A stretch of DNA of 64,000 bases from Shewanella sp. 1CM18E (GTDB lineage: Bacteria; Pseudomonadota; Gammaproteobacteria; Enterobacterales; Shewanellaceae): NCBI RefSeq assembly GCF_023161665.1, contig NZ_JALNTW010000003.1, positions 248,001 through 312,000 of the forward strand, read 5' to 3'. The notes beneath the pieces are model-generated. The model was not told where the DNA came from. It did no database searches and worked only from the letters and a program-made list of their open reading frames with translations. Positions 37,102 through 46,057 of the stretch are shown here, piece after piece. The stretch's first letter is position 1; each line of letters opens with the position of its first letter. The position numbers and the translations under genes are program-made.

Positions 37102-37412
37102 CTATTTGAGCACAATGTGGCTTAGCTATAGATAAGTGTTAGTAGCGGCTGAGTTCAATTGCCGATAGCCCCTTGGTGTCGGCTTTTGAGTTCGGTTTAC
37201 TGCTTATATTGTTCGCTATTAAGCTCGGTTAATTGATACTTAAAATTCCTGCTTAAATCACGCATTTTTTATAGGGTTTTAAGAATAAAATCATATTCAC
37301 AGCGTATTATATAGCCAGCAGATAAAAGTGAGTTCTATCGCAGGATTTTCGTCATAGTTTGTCGCTAATATAAGCAGCTGCTATGCAAGGTAACTTATTA
37401 CAAGGAGTATTT
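37102..37412. other. Non-coding stretch between the chemoreceptor and DUF3083 genes
   Basis: 311 bases with no credible open frame, repeat or hairpin terminator. It should contain the DUF3083 promoter; AAGGAG at 37400 is the DUF3083 ribosome site. Confidence 0.4.
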
Positions 37413-38501
37413 ATGGCCCTAAGTCATCAGCAAAAAGTGTATATACCCAAGGACGTTCGTAGTAATCAATATATCACCGCAGAAATTCTAGTCACTGATG
37501 CTCTGTTGGCACATTATCCTGATTATAAAACCTGTTATCAGACCCTAAGCCGCAGTATTTTTAAGTTGGCGGAGCAACAAGAAATTTATAACGTGCACGT
37601 TATAACTAACGACAAGTTGCCGGTGGTGCGTTTTCACACAGAAGCATACAGCTTTCCAACTGCAGAGCAGATCATCTTTTTCTACAACCCTGAATACCAT
37701 CAAGCGCAAACCTTACACTGCAAAGATGATTATCGTGCCCGTAAGATAAGAATAGTGTTCTTGGCAACGGGTGAGGATATTCGCAGTAACTCTGCAAACT
37801 TCCATATTAAGGTGCAGTCATTTTTATCGACGCTAATGCCGCAACTACCTGAAAGTGAGCTTAAGGTTAAGATCCGTGATCACCAGCACCTGTCTTATGA
37901 TCTCTTCGCGAAATCTAAGGGCAATAAAGAAAGCTATGGTTATAAGTTACGTTCAATCAGCAACCGCTATCAGGCGCGTGAATGCCCATTGCCTGAAGGG
38001 CATGGTTCATTGTGTTATGTAACCGTAAAGTTGCCTTTAGGTCGTAAACTTAAAAACGCCTTGCTGGCAGCAGATACTGATGACTTTACGCCTTTATATC
38101 AAAAGCTGGAAGACTGCTTTATTGCCGCCACAGCAGCTAAACAGCTTAAGCATATAGCAATGGTTGCTAATGGCTTAACGCCGCTTGTACGCAACAGTAA
38201 GTACGATCAGGTAGATGGCACCGATGAAGTGCAAATGCTCGGTTTTGATCCTAATGTTGAACAGCAACAGTTTATTCGTCACTGGGACGGTAATCGTCTA
38301 GTTGAAATGGTTAGCTTTACGATTGCAGCAGAGATTAAGGATTCAAAAGAGGGTGGTTTAGGCCGTTACTTAAACCGTGTTGAAGAAGCACTGAAAAGCT
38401 TTATTGCTGAGCTTGAGTTTGATAAGTCGCGTGAAGATTTAATCGTTCGCTTCCATCAGCACATAAGTTATCAAGCGCCAGCGCAATTGCTTGGTAAGTA
38501 A
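37413..38501 (+). CDS. DUF3083 family protein
   Basis: Soluble protein of 362 residues, function unknown. It resembles the DUF3083 family, found mostly in Shewanella and relatives, by its overall sequence (SNQYITAEILVTDALL at the start, GFDPNVEQQQFIRHWDG in the C-terminal half). The ATG at 37413 (MALSHQQ) has AAGGAG 7 bases upstream and is preferred to 37383. It is followed by a good terminator, so it is a single-gene unit. Confidence 0.75.
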   Translation: MALSHQQKVYIPKDVRSNQYITAEILVTDALLAHYPDYKTCYQTLSRSIFKLAEQQEIYNVHVITNDKLPVVRFHTEAYSFPTAEQIIFFYNPEYHQAQTLHCKDDYRARKIRIVFLATGEDIRSNSANFHIKVQSFLSTLMPQLPESELKVKIRDHQHLSYDLFAKSKGNKESYGYKLRSISNRYQARECPLPEGHGSLCYVTVKLPLGRKLKNALLAADTDDFTPLYQKLEDCFIAATAAKQLKHIAMVANGLTPLVRNSKYDQVDGTDEVQMLGFDPNVEQQQFIRHWDGNRLVEMVSFTIAAEIKDSKEGGLGRYLNRVEEALKSFIAELEFDKSREDLIVRFHQHISYQAPAQLLGK

Positions 38502-38521
38502 GAGTGATTTAACGATAACAT

Positions 38522-38570
38522 ATGCCTTTGCTGGAAGATTATTTAATCTTACCCTGCAAGGGCATTTTTA
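38522..38570 (+). terminator. Terminator of the DUF3083 gene
   Basis: ATGCCTTTGC (38522-38531) pairs with GCAAGGGCAT (38556-38565), with an inner AAGATT/AATCTT stem and a TTTTTAG tail. Confidence 0.75.
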
Positions 38571-38594
38571 GTTTTTACACTCGTACTAGCAAAT

Positions 38595-39149
38595 CTACCA
38601 AATATAGCCGTAGCTTAAGCCTATCGAGTCGGCACCATCGTTATGACTTGCCAGATCGGCATTTGAATAATGCATAAAGAACAAACCAATTCGGTGGTGC
38701 TCATTGACTATGACACCCATGCCGATCTTATCTTCAAATAACCAGTTTGAGCCTAAATTGCGGTCGAGATAAATCGAGTTTTCAACGTAAGCGGCACCAA
38801 TACCCAGTTCAATGAAAATCGACATGGGTTCAAAATGCCATAAATATTGAAAAACAGGATTCAAGCTGACGATATGATTGGCTTGATGACCAACATCATC
38901 CCAACGCTGCAGCGAAGCTTCTAATCTTAACCCTATGTTATATGACTTTAAAAAGTCTTCAAACAGGGTCAAATCATGGGAGTAAGAAAGTCGCCAACTA
39001 TCACCTCGACTAAAGCCATTCTCCTTCGCTGGAACAACTCCATAGGCTAATTCGAGACTGGAGTTTGCCATGCTATTCACAGAGAACATTGATAACGTCA
39101 CACACAAAAATATCAGAGCGAATACTTTCACCTTAACTCCTACAGACAC
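38595..39149 (-). CDS. PagL-like lipid A 3-O-deacylase/acyloxyacyl hydrolase family protein
   Basis: Predicted outer-membrane beta barrel with a signal peptide (VFALIFLCVTLSMFSVNSMA). The PagL-type catalytic motif HYSN gives His160 and Ser162, and the family's acid, 12 residues after the serine, falls on Asp174 in NDGAD where PagL has Glu. The 184-residue length fits PagL (about 170 residues plus signal). The barrel ends in aromatic YGYIW, typical for the outer membrane. If active it would trim the 3-O acyl chain of lipid A. Monocistronic. Confidence 0.75.
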   Translation of the reverse strand: MSVGVKVKVFALIFLCVTLSMFSVNSMANSSLELAYGVVPAKENGFSRGDSWRLSYSHDLTLFEDFLKSYNIGLRLEASLQRWDDVGHQANHIVSLNPVFQYLWHFEPMSIFIELGIGAAYVENSIYLDRNLGSNWLFEDKIGMGVIVNEHHRIGLFFMHYSNADLASHNDGADSIGLSYGYIW

Positions 39150-39374
39150 AAAGGTGCCATTAGTTAATCACTAGGCGAATCTGTATTAATGTTAGTTGGT
39201 TTATGCTGTTTCTGATAAAGGGAATGAGTACAGGTCTCGTTTTTATGCTGAACTGCATTTCATCTTGTGCTAAAAATGTCGTCTTAGTATAGAGTTACAA
39301 ATTACTGTTGTTTACTCATCCCCAAATTCGACAAAGGGTGTTGAGCTGAATATTTAACACTGCAGGGCAGTGTT

Positions 39375-40601
39375 ATGCATTTAATTCGGTTTATATTGAG
39401 GTTTACTTTGTCTGCTTTTTACCATAGTTGTCGCTATTTCCTTTTGCCGGTGTTGTTTGTGGCTGGCGCATTGGCAGCCGTCTCTTTTTATCAAGTCAAT
39501 TTGCAACAGTGGCAGCCGATCATTGATCAACTTCCTTATTGGCTGTTAAGTGCAGCCATCATTATCGCATTGCAGTTTAATCGCAGCCGCTTAGGGTATT
39601 TGGCGCTATTACTGCTGGGATATTATTTCTATAGCACCACGCTTGCCAGCAGCGCAGAGCAACAGTTGTACGGGCAACAAATTCTACTTGGCGGCGGCTT
39701 AGTGATTAGCTGGTTTGCATTTGTTAAAGATAGAGGCGTGTTGTCTCCGCACTTTTTTGTACGCCTAGTTGGCATTACTTTGTGTATGGCTGCTGGGTTT
39801 GTCTGGGTGTGGTTTAATGCCGAGTACCAACAGCAATTGAACGATTATTTACCTGCCAATGGTCAGGTTAACTTTCGAGTCTTATTGCCTTTGTATTTAT
39901 GTGTCTCTTTAGTGTGGATCCTTAGCTTATGGCGGGCAAACTTAGTTCATACCTCAATCTTTATTAGTTTGATTTTGTGGGGAGCACACTTTCTTGCACC
40001 TGAGTTAGTGACACTCTCGGTATCAATGACCTTATTGGCCGCGCTGTATATATTAACGGTATTGAGTGACTCCTATTTTTTAGCTTATCGAGATGAGTTA
40101 ACCGGACTGGCATCGCGCCGAGCTTTATTTAATTTAGTGCTGTCGTTAGGGCGAAAATACAGTGTGGCTATGGTCGATATCGACCATTTTAAGAAGTTTA
40201 ACGATACCTATGGTCACGATGTTGGCGATCAAGTATTGAAATTGGTTGCTAGCAAGATAGCTGCAGTTCGCGGCGGCGGTAAAGCATTTCGATATGGTGG
40301 CGAGGAGTTTACTATCATTTTTTCTCGTAAAGATGTTCAGTCGGTATTAGAGCACCTTGAAGCAGTGCGAGAAGCAGTTGAAGACTACGATATTGTGCTG
40401 CGTGATGAAAAACGTAAGAGTCAGTCTAAAGCAACCCGCAGTAAAGACCAGAGTCGAAATCAATTTAAAACGGTAAGTGTTACTATATCCATTGGGGTTG
40501 CCGAACATGAAAATGGTGAAACCTTTGAGCAAACCATGAAGCGTTCAGATCAAGCCTTATATAAGGCGAAGAAGAAAGGGCGCAACCAAGTTTGTAGTTA
40601 G
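39375..40601 (+). CDS. Membrane-bound GGDEF diguanylate cyclase
   Basis: Predicted c-di-GMP synthase of 408 residues. Residues 1-235 are a hydrophobic multi-helix input region (about 8 segments), followed by a GGDEF domain (about 240-405) beginning ELTGLASRRALF and with the active-site GGEEF at 308-312 in YGGEEF. The residues before it read RGGGKAF, so the RxxD inhibitory I-site is absent and product feedback may be lost. A charged insertion (KRKSQSKATRSKDQSRNQ) interrupts the later part. The RRF_GI gene follows 29 bp on, in the same orientation. Confidence 0.9.
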   Translation: MHLIRFILRFTLSAFYHSCRYFLLPVLFVAGALAAVSFYQVNLQQWQPIIDQLPYWLLSAAIIIALQFNRSRLGYLALLLLGYYFYSTTLASSAEQQLYGQQILLGGGLVISWFAFVKDRGVLSPHFFVRLVGITLCMAAGFVWVWFNAEYQQQLNDYLPANGQVNFRVLLPLYLCVSLVWILSLWRANLVHTSIFISLILWGAHFLAPELVTLSVSMTLLAALYILTVLSDSYFLAYRDELTGLASRRALFNLVLSLGRKYSVAMVDIDHFKKFNDTYGHDVGDQVLKLVASKIAAVRGGGKAFRYGGEEFTIIFSRKDVQSVLEHLEAVREAVEDYDIVLRDEKRKSQSKATRSKDQSRNQFKTVSVTISIGVAEHENGETFEQTMKRSDQALYKAKKKGRNQVCS

Positions 40602-40630
40602 TTTGAATTCATATTTATGGCAGGTAAACA

Positions 40631-41065
40631 ATGAGCGACAACATTAGCATTGCACTGCCGTCATTAATCCACAGAATAGGTCGCGAGCCGGTAAAACATG
40701 CGCAACTTATTGCTAAGCAGTACTGCTGTGAGTTAAAGCGAGTACGTCGTTCACGAAACTGGGCGCTAACCGGAGTGCCAATGGCTGTGCAGCAATTTAA
40801 CGCAGAGCTGAAGGCGTCATGCTTAACTTCCCCGCAGAACAATACAGCAGATAACCTGATGTTCAGCCCGCAGAAACTGACTTATTTAATTAAAAAAGTC
40901 GATACCGCATTACTTGGTCATGCTGAAAAATTAGAGCCCTTAGCCGCGAAGCTGGTTCGACTGATAACGGCGAATCCTAATATCACTTTAGCTGAGTTGA
41001 TGCATTTAACTGATTGCAGTTTAAGTGAGGCAAGGGCTGCGCGATTTGATGCTGACTCTTGGTAG
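40631..41065 (+). CDS. RRF_GI family (ribosome recycling factor-like) protein
   Basis: 144-residue basic protein. The N-terminal block ALPSLIHRIGREPVKHAQ...CELKRVRRSRNW matches the gammaproteobacterial 'ribosome recycling factor' small family (RRF_GI), which is not the true Frr. The C-terminal half (LVRLITANPNITLAELMHLTDCSLSEARAAR) looks like a helix-turn-helix. Role unknown. It is likely co-transcribed with the GGDEF gene, with a 29-bp gap. Family name from memory, moderately sure. Confidence 0.65.
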   Translation: MSDNISIALPSLIHRIGREPVKHAQLIAKQYCCELKRVRRSRNWALTGVPMAVQQFNAELKASCLTSPQNNTADNLMFSPQKLTYLIKKVDTALLGHAEKLEPLAAKLVRLITANPNITLAELMHLTDCSLSEARAARFDADSW

Positions 41066-41123
41066 TGTTTGTAGAGCAATCCTTTTATTATTGAGACTTG
41101 AGTATCATTTGGTTTTGCACCTT

Positions 41124-42023
41124 TTAGTTCAGTATATCGGCATAGAGTTTGGTCACAAACTCAATAAACGCTCTTACTTTTGGGATTTTGGCGCGACTCT
41201 TTGGGTATAGTGCATAAACATCAACTCCCTTTAATCCCCACTGTGGTAGCATTTGCACTAGTTTGCCTGTCTCTACAGCTGTTTTGCATAGATACGCTGG
41301 CAATACTCCTACGCCTAAACCATCAATGATTGCTTGTTCGAGCATAGCATGATCATCAACAAGTAAGCGTGGCTTTTGCTTGATAACTTGCTGCTCCCCG
41401 TTATCTGAAACCACAGTCAGGCGTGGATCATTATTGGTTGGATTAATGACGAGTAATTGATGTTGAGCCAGCGAGTTAAGATCTACCAACTGAGTATTAT
41501 TGGCAACATAGTCGGGGCTAGCATAAAAGTGGCGAGTAATGTGGCCGAGTTTTTTGGCGATTAAACTTGAGTCGTCTAACTGACCAATACGGATCACAAC
41601 ATCAAAGCCCTCTTCGATGAAATCGACCCGTCGATTTATCAAACTCAGGTGAAGGTTTAAATCTGGATATTGACGCATAAAATTTGCTAGAGCTGGCCGC
41701 AAAACTTGCTGGCCAGTGGCGATAGATGCGCCAATTTTTAAGTCACCTTTATAATGATTGAGTAGCTCTGATATCGATGCCGTGGCGAGCTCTTGTTCTT
41801 CCTGCACTCTTTTACAGTGAACTAAAAATCGTTTACCAGCTTCGGTTAAGTGCTGTGATCGAGTTGAACGTTCAAGCAAGGTGATATCTAATGCCGCCTC
41901 TAAACGCGAGACTTTACGGCTTAAATTAGCTTTTGGGATCCCTAGTTGGTCAGCGGCTAAGGTAAAGCTACCGCTTTCAACTACCTGTAAGAAAGCCAGC
42001 ATATCGTTTAAGTCATAACTCAT
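41124..42023 (-). CDS. LysR family transcriptional regulator (pirin neighbour)
   Basis: DNA-binding regulator of 299 residues with an N-terminal winged helix-turn-helix (FLQVVESGSFTLAADQLGIPKANLSRKVSRLE at about 11-42) and a substrate-binding effector domain. It belongs to the AaeR/YafC-like branch by its opening and ending. It is divergent from the pirin gene across a 126-bp AT-rich gap, the classical arrangement for LysR self-regulation and control of the target. The inducer is unknown. Confidence 0.92.
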   Translation of the reverse strand: MSYDLNDMLAFLQVVESGSFTLAADQLGIPKANLSRKVSRLEAALDITLLERSTRSQHLTEAGKRFLVHCKRVQEEQELATASISELLNHYKGDLKIGASIATGQQVLRPALANFMRQYPDLNLHLSLINRRVDFIEEGFDVVIRIGQLDDSSLIAKKLGHITRHFYASPDYVANNTQLVDLNSLAQHQLLVINPTNNDPRLTVVSDNGEQQVIKQKPRLLVDDHAMLEQAIIDGLGVGVLPAYLCKTAVETGKLVQMLPQWGLKGVDVYALYPKSRAKIPKVRAFIEFVTKLYADILN

Positions 42024-42149
42024 TATATTGTTGTTATAAATGAAATAGTAATATCAACTTATCACTATTTATCAAACAATTCAGCCAGCTTATTATTTAT
42101 TTAACGCAGCAGAACTGTATAAATATTAATTAAATTAAGGTGGTATAAC

Positions 42150-42839
42150 ATGGAAGTATTAAACAGAGATTCAATTCCTTTAGGTGGTTTCGCTGGGCTA
42201 ACCGAGCACCGACTCATCACTGACACACGTATTTTTGGTGATCGCAAATCACCTCACACCGTAGAAGGTTTAGGTAACTTTGTGTTTCTTGCGGATGCGA
42301 TTTATAACCCGTTTGGTGAAACCCATATGCACTCCCATCATGAGATTGATGTTATTTCAGTGATGATGAGCGGGCGAGTTAAACACCAAGGTTCGCTAGA
42401 ACATGGTCAAGATCTCGTGGCCGGAGAGGTTCAGGTACAACGAGCTGGTGGTGAGGGCTTTTCTCACAATGAAATTAATCCAGATGATAGTAAAAATCGT
42501 TTATTACAGCTTTGGGTACTACCTGATGAGACTGGACAAGCAGCGGGTTATAAGCATTACGTATTAAAGCCTCGTGGTATAACGCGGATCTATGGTGGTG
42601 ATAAGGCGCAAACGGCAACATTTGATAGTAAAACCGTCATTGATATTGCCAGGTTAGGTAAAGGCGAGTCACTGGAGTTTCAGCAGCAAAGCTTAATTTA
42701 TGTTACCGCAGGTCAAGTTAACGTTAGTGATGGCGAGGAGTCCTACCAAGCTAAAGACGGTGACTTGATAAGAACTGAGCAAGTTAGTCTTGTAGCGAAT
42801 ACTCAAGCAGAGTTCATTGTCGTTAGGCTTAACGCTTAA
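42150..42839 (+). CDS. Pirin family bicupin protein
   Basis: Metal-binding cupin protein, 229 residues. Ligands of the first cupin: His59 and His61 in THMHSHHEID, then His106 and Glu108 in GFSHNEIN. YhhW-like members act as quercetin 2,3-dioxygenases; other pirins modulate metabolism, so the activity is not certain. The second cupin (about 160-225) lacks the metal set, as usual. AGGTGG precedes the ATG. Probably controlled by the divergent LysR gene; a small membrane protein gene follows 51 bp on. Confidence 0.9.
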   Translation: MEVLNRDSIPLGGFAGLTEHRLITDTRIFGDRKSPHTVEGLGNFVFLADAIYNPFGETHMHSHHEIDVISVMMSGRVKHQGSLEHGQDLVAGEVQVQRAGGEGFSHNEINPDDSKNRLLQLWVLPDETGQAAGYKHYVLKPRGITRIYGGDKAQTATFDSKTVIDIARLGKGESLEFQQQSLIYVTAGQVNVSDGEESYQAKDGDLIRTEQVSLVANTQAEFIVVRLNA

Positions 42840-42890
42840 GTCGCAGCTACCAGAACTTTACAGGTAGATAAATTCTTATTGGAGCCTTAT

Positions 42891-43103
42891 ATGCAGCAGC
42901 CAAACCGCCATATTATTGCGTTTATTAATTATCTAGTGTTAGTGCCACTGGTTTATTTTATCCCTAAATGGATGAGCCCATATTTACCTGAGCAGATGTG
43001 GTTACAAGTAGCGGCGAATGTAGCGGTTATTGTGGTGATAATTTCATATTTGGTAATGCCGCTGGTGATCAAGTTAAACCTGCGCTTTCAGCCAAAGGCA
43101 TAG
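42891..43103 (+). CDS. Small two-helix membrane protein, 70 residues
   Basis: Unknown. It has two hydrophobic segments (about 9-27 and 38-60) separated by WMSPYLPEQMW; both ends are basic. The start ATG at 42891 follows TTGGAGCC; the earlier TTG is the ribosome site itself. It looks like the end of the pirin operon and is closed by a strong terminator, so a link to the LysR/pirin unit is plausible but unproved. Confidence 0.7.
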   Translation: MQQPNRHIIAFINYLVLVPLVYFIPKWMSPYLPEQMWLQVAANVAVIVVIISYLVMPLVIKLNLRFQPKA

Positions 43104-43122
43104 CTCCCAACATTACGATTTA

Positions 43123-43150
43123 AATAGGCCTGTTGCAGGCCTATTTTTTT
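43123..43150 (+). terminator. Terminator of the pirin operon
   Basis: AATAGGCCTG (43123-43132) / CAGGCCTATT (43136-43145), loop TTG, with a TTTTT tail. Confidence 0.9.
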
Positions 43151-43205
43151 AGCTGATGGACTTAAATTAATTTAAAGCGAGCAACCTAAGTAGCGGGATG
43201 AACAC

Positions 43206-43394
43206 TTAAAGTAAGTTGCTAGCAATATGCGATAAATGTTGTTCAAGCTCATTTTCAGTTGTCGGTAAAGACTCAAGCTCAAAGGTCAGTGGCTTACTAC
43301 CGTTAAGCATGAATACTGAGTTTTCACCGTGATCATAGTGAAACCATTTTCCATTAACGCAAAGATCGGTATAACAATTTGGTAGCAGTTCCAT
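43206..43394 (-). CDS. Small hypothetical protein, 62 residues
   Basis: Unknown. A compact sequence (MELLPNCYTDLCVNGKWFHYDHGENSVFML...) with two cysteines, no signal peptide, and an acidic helical end. AAAGGTG lies 7 bases before the ATG on the minus strand. A perfect FNR-type box sits 137 bp upstream. Not obviously related to neighbours. Confidence 0.5.
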   Translation of the reverse strand: MELLPNCYTDLCVNGKWFHYDHGENSVFMLNGSKPLTFELESLPTTENELEQHLSHIASNLL

Positions 43395-43905
43395 AGGGCA
43401 CCTTTATATTTTAGGTTTCATTAATTTCTTTTTGGGATAAAACGGCCTTTTGTGAACTCGCTTTGAAAGTTGAATTTTAATTGCGTGATCAGGCTCACCT
43501 TTATATGACCTTAAAAGCGTTAGGCACTCATTGATCTAAATCAATAGCTACCAAGTTAATGAGTTTTTGAGTCGCATTCTTCGACATTAATCTCTATTTG
43601 GGTGGGTTTTAAACTGATTTCTTAGCGTTTTATGTAAAAATTTGTAGGGATTGTAGTTAATGACACCATTTTTAAAGGTTTGAACGGTCTGCTTCACCAC
43701 TTTTGCGCAATATATGCGCGTTTCTTCATGTTTAGCCTCTGGTCTGTAGCTTCTAATGAAAAGCCGGCTTGAACTCAAATATGCAAAGGAATACTCTTAG
43801 CTCGTTCGAGTTTGAGCCATAAGCCCGCGGTGATTTTGCTAATGTTTACAAGTTTCTACGCTTGGTATTATGCAGAACAGGCAGAAATAAGAAAATGAGG
43901 TTTAC
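43395..43905. other. Non-coding stretch with an FNR-type box
   Basis: About 510 bases between two divergent genes. Besides the FNR box at 43531 no credible gene or hairpin was found; a 63-codon open frame at 43587-43778 (-) lacks a ribosome site and was rejected. Confidence 0.4.
43531..43544. promoter_or_regulatory. FNR/EtrA-type box, perfect match
   Basis: TTGATCTAAATCAA matches TTGATNNNNATCAA fully. Nearest starts: the 62-residue gene at 137 bp (minus) and the ankyrin gene at 362 bp (plus). Confidence 0.55.
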
Positions 43906-45132
43906 ATGCTTAGCAGTAATATTTTCGATGGATTGGAATTAGAGGATGTTTTACGTGAATATCTTGCAGGATTAGATGATTATGACGAGCCCTATTTTAT
44001 CTGTATCAAGCTAAATATTAGCAGCGAAAGCGCGATAAAAATGCTGATCCCCAAACTTGATCATCTAGATGATGATATATATGCCTTTAAACTAGATAAA
44101 CAGCTGTTATTACTTAGCCTTGAGTGTGAAGTTGACGAGATCAAGTCACTTGCCAATATGTTACTTAGCGCTTTTGCTGAGAATGATGTTATCGCGCAAA
44201 TCGCAGTTTTTCATCACAACTGCTTAGGTACTCCGATTGATACTTTTAAGTGGTCAACACAGCTGTTAGAAGTGTTAATTGATAAATCATCCAGTGAGTC
44301 GATTGTAGAGTTTAACGATTTTAGCGATCGTGTTAATTGGCCAGGTTTGAGTGACTATATTGAAGGACGTGATCCGGAATTCGGCGCAGATATCAGCTAT
44401 CACTATGATGAAAGCGATGATGATTTTGATGAAGACGACGATGATTTTGATGATGATCGTTTTGATGAAAATGGCTTCGATGAAAACGGTTTCAATGAAA
44501 GTGGTTTTACAGCACTGATTCAAGCCATTTTAGATGACGATTGCGCCGCCGTTAGACGTCAGATCCGCGATGGTGAGGATGTGAACAAGCTTGATTGGTA
44601 TAACAACACACCACTTAATCATGCTATTAAAAGTAGTACGCCCGAAATCGTGAGTTTACTACTTGAGGCGGGCGCCAATCCAAATCAAGTTGGCAGCTAC
44701 GGAACCACAGCACTTTATATCGCTAGCTTTAACGGCATGTTGTCGACGATCCAGCAATTGTTATCCAAGGGCGCTGATGTAAACGGTAAAGCGGATGAAG
44801 GTGAAAGCCCGCTAATGGCTGCTGCAGGAAACAGCACGGCAGAGGTCGTGGCTGTATTACTGCAAGCTGGTGCTGATACTAATGCACTTAGCGAAAATGG
44901 TAATACTGCGCTTATTCACGCGGTTATGGCTCGCTATAGTGAACGCAAAGCGATTGTTGAACTGCTGCTTGCTAATGGTGCCGCAGAGACGATCAATCAC
45001 GCGAATATGCATAATTCAACAGCAATGGATTTAGTCTTTGATTACGAGCATCACGAGCTAATCGATATATTGGCAGGTGCAATGTCAGAGGCTGGTTTGA
45101 AACCGAGTTGTTTAACGGCCGAGTTAGCTTAG
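43906..45132 (+). CDS. Ankyrin-repeat protein with acidic linker
   Basis: Soluble 408-residue protein. N-terminal about 155 residues of unknown fold, then a very acidic Asp/Glu/Phe linker (about 160-195, runs of Asp with FDE/FNE repeats), then about five ankyrin repeats (205-395), seen as DNTPLNHAIKSSTPEIVSLLLEAGANPNQ-type units. It presumably binds protein partners; none is adjacent. A weak GAGGTTTAC precedes the ATG. No signal peptide, so cytoplasmic. Its flanks are both long and non-coding. Confidence 0.85.
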   Translation: MLSSNIFDGLELEDVLREYLAGLDDYDEPYFICIKLNISSESAIKMLIPKLDHLDDDIYAFKLDKQLLLLSLECEVDEIKSLANMLLSAFAENDVIAQIAVFHHNCLGTPIDTFKWSTQLLEVLIDKSSSESIVEFNDFSDRVNWPGLSDYIEGRDPEFGADISYHYDESDDDFDEDDDDFDDDRFDENGFDENGFNESGFTALIQAILDDDCAAVRRQIRDGEDVNKLDWYNNTPLNHAIKSSTPEIVSLLLEAGANPNQVGSYGTTALYIASFNGMLSTIQQLLSKGADVNGKADEGESPLMAAAGNSTAEVVAVLLQAGADTNALSENGNTALIHAVMARYSERKAIVELLLANGAAETINHANMHNSTAMDLVFDYEHHELIDILAGAMSEAGLKPSCLTAELA

Positions 45133-45551
45133 CTAATATTCTAGAGTCACAGTTAGCAGGGGTAAACCAGTAACTAGGTTAACGGGTTTATCTCTGTGCT
45201 TTGAATAAATACATCTATTTGAGCCATTTGCCTTATCACTTTCCGTCAATTTCTCCGGCGAACTTTCGATTACAGCTTTAATCCTTTATTTGGGTTTTAG
45301 AGGCTAATTTTAAGGGCTAATTTTAGGAGCCAGTCATCCTTTTGCAAGATTCCCATCACGCGCCTATCAAGCTATAGCAACTGAAATTGCTCATTAGCGT
45401 TAATGATAAGTCATCCCTGAAATGAACTAGTGGCACTAGGTTGTCGTATTGAAAATGGTAAAGGCCGATTGTGTCTTAGAAAAAACTACAGTTGATTAGC
45501 AATTCATAGCGATTGCTTTGCAGCAATAGTTAATAAACAGATGAGCTATTT
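45133..45551. other. Non-coding stretch after the ankyrin gene
   Basis: 419 bases with no credible frame. A short direct repeat GGCTAATTTTA occurs twice (about 45303 and 45316). No terminator hairpin was clear. Confidence 0.4.
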
Positions 45552-45809
45552 ATGTCTTTATCAAAGCATCTTTTTGTTTTTAATTATGTCATCACCAATG
45601 GTATCAATCGAGACGGCAAATATTATTGTGATGGTTTAAGTGCGTGGCATGATCTTGATGGTTATACCTGTTATTTGGGCTATAAAGATCTCGTCATGAC
45701 GTTGTTTTTTCATGGCCGCTTTGCCTATGAGTATCAAAAACGTCTGACCTACAATGACTTCAACTCACTGGTAGATAATCGCTTTAGGCAGCTTAATCAA
45801 CCGCAATAA
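45552..45809 (+). CDS. DUF3081 family small protein
   Basis: 85-residue cytoplasmic protein. The core DGKYYCDGLSAWHDLDGYTCYLGYKDLVMTLFFHGRFAYEY fits DUF3081, a small gammaproteobacterial family of unknown function. The start ATG has ATGAGC 8 bases upstream, a weak ribosome site. Alone in its unit. Confidence 0.65.
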   Translation: MSLSKHLFVFNYVITNGINRDGKYYCDGLSAWHDLDGYTCYLGYKDLVMTLFFHGRFAYEYQKRLTYNDFNSLVDNRFRQLNQPQ

Positions 45810-46057
45810 CCATATGTATTTTAGCAGTGGCTGTAGATGATGTTAGTGTTTGCTGGTTGATTTTTGTTCCCTCTTATGCGAGTAAATGGGTATCTCTTTT
45901 TAGTCGTTTGATATTGAAAAAAACAGTATTTTTTCTAAAAATATAAAATTACCCGTTTGGGTAATTGTTTTGTTCCTTAAGGAGCTTCATTGTTCTGCGC
46001 TGAAATTACTCACAGAGTAATTTTGTTGTTCAGTTATTTACACATGGAGTATTTTAA

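Noticed and set aside
43587..43778. 63-residue frame on the minus strand
   Set aside because: No ribosome site, random-looking composition.
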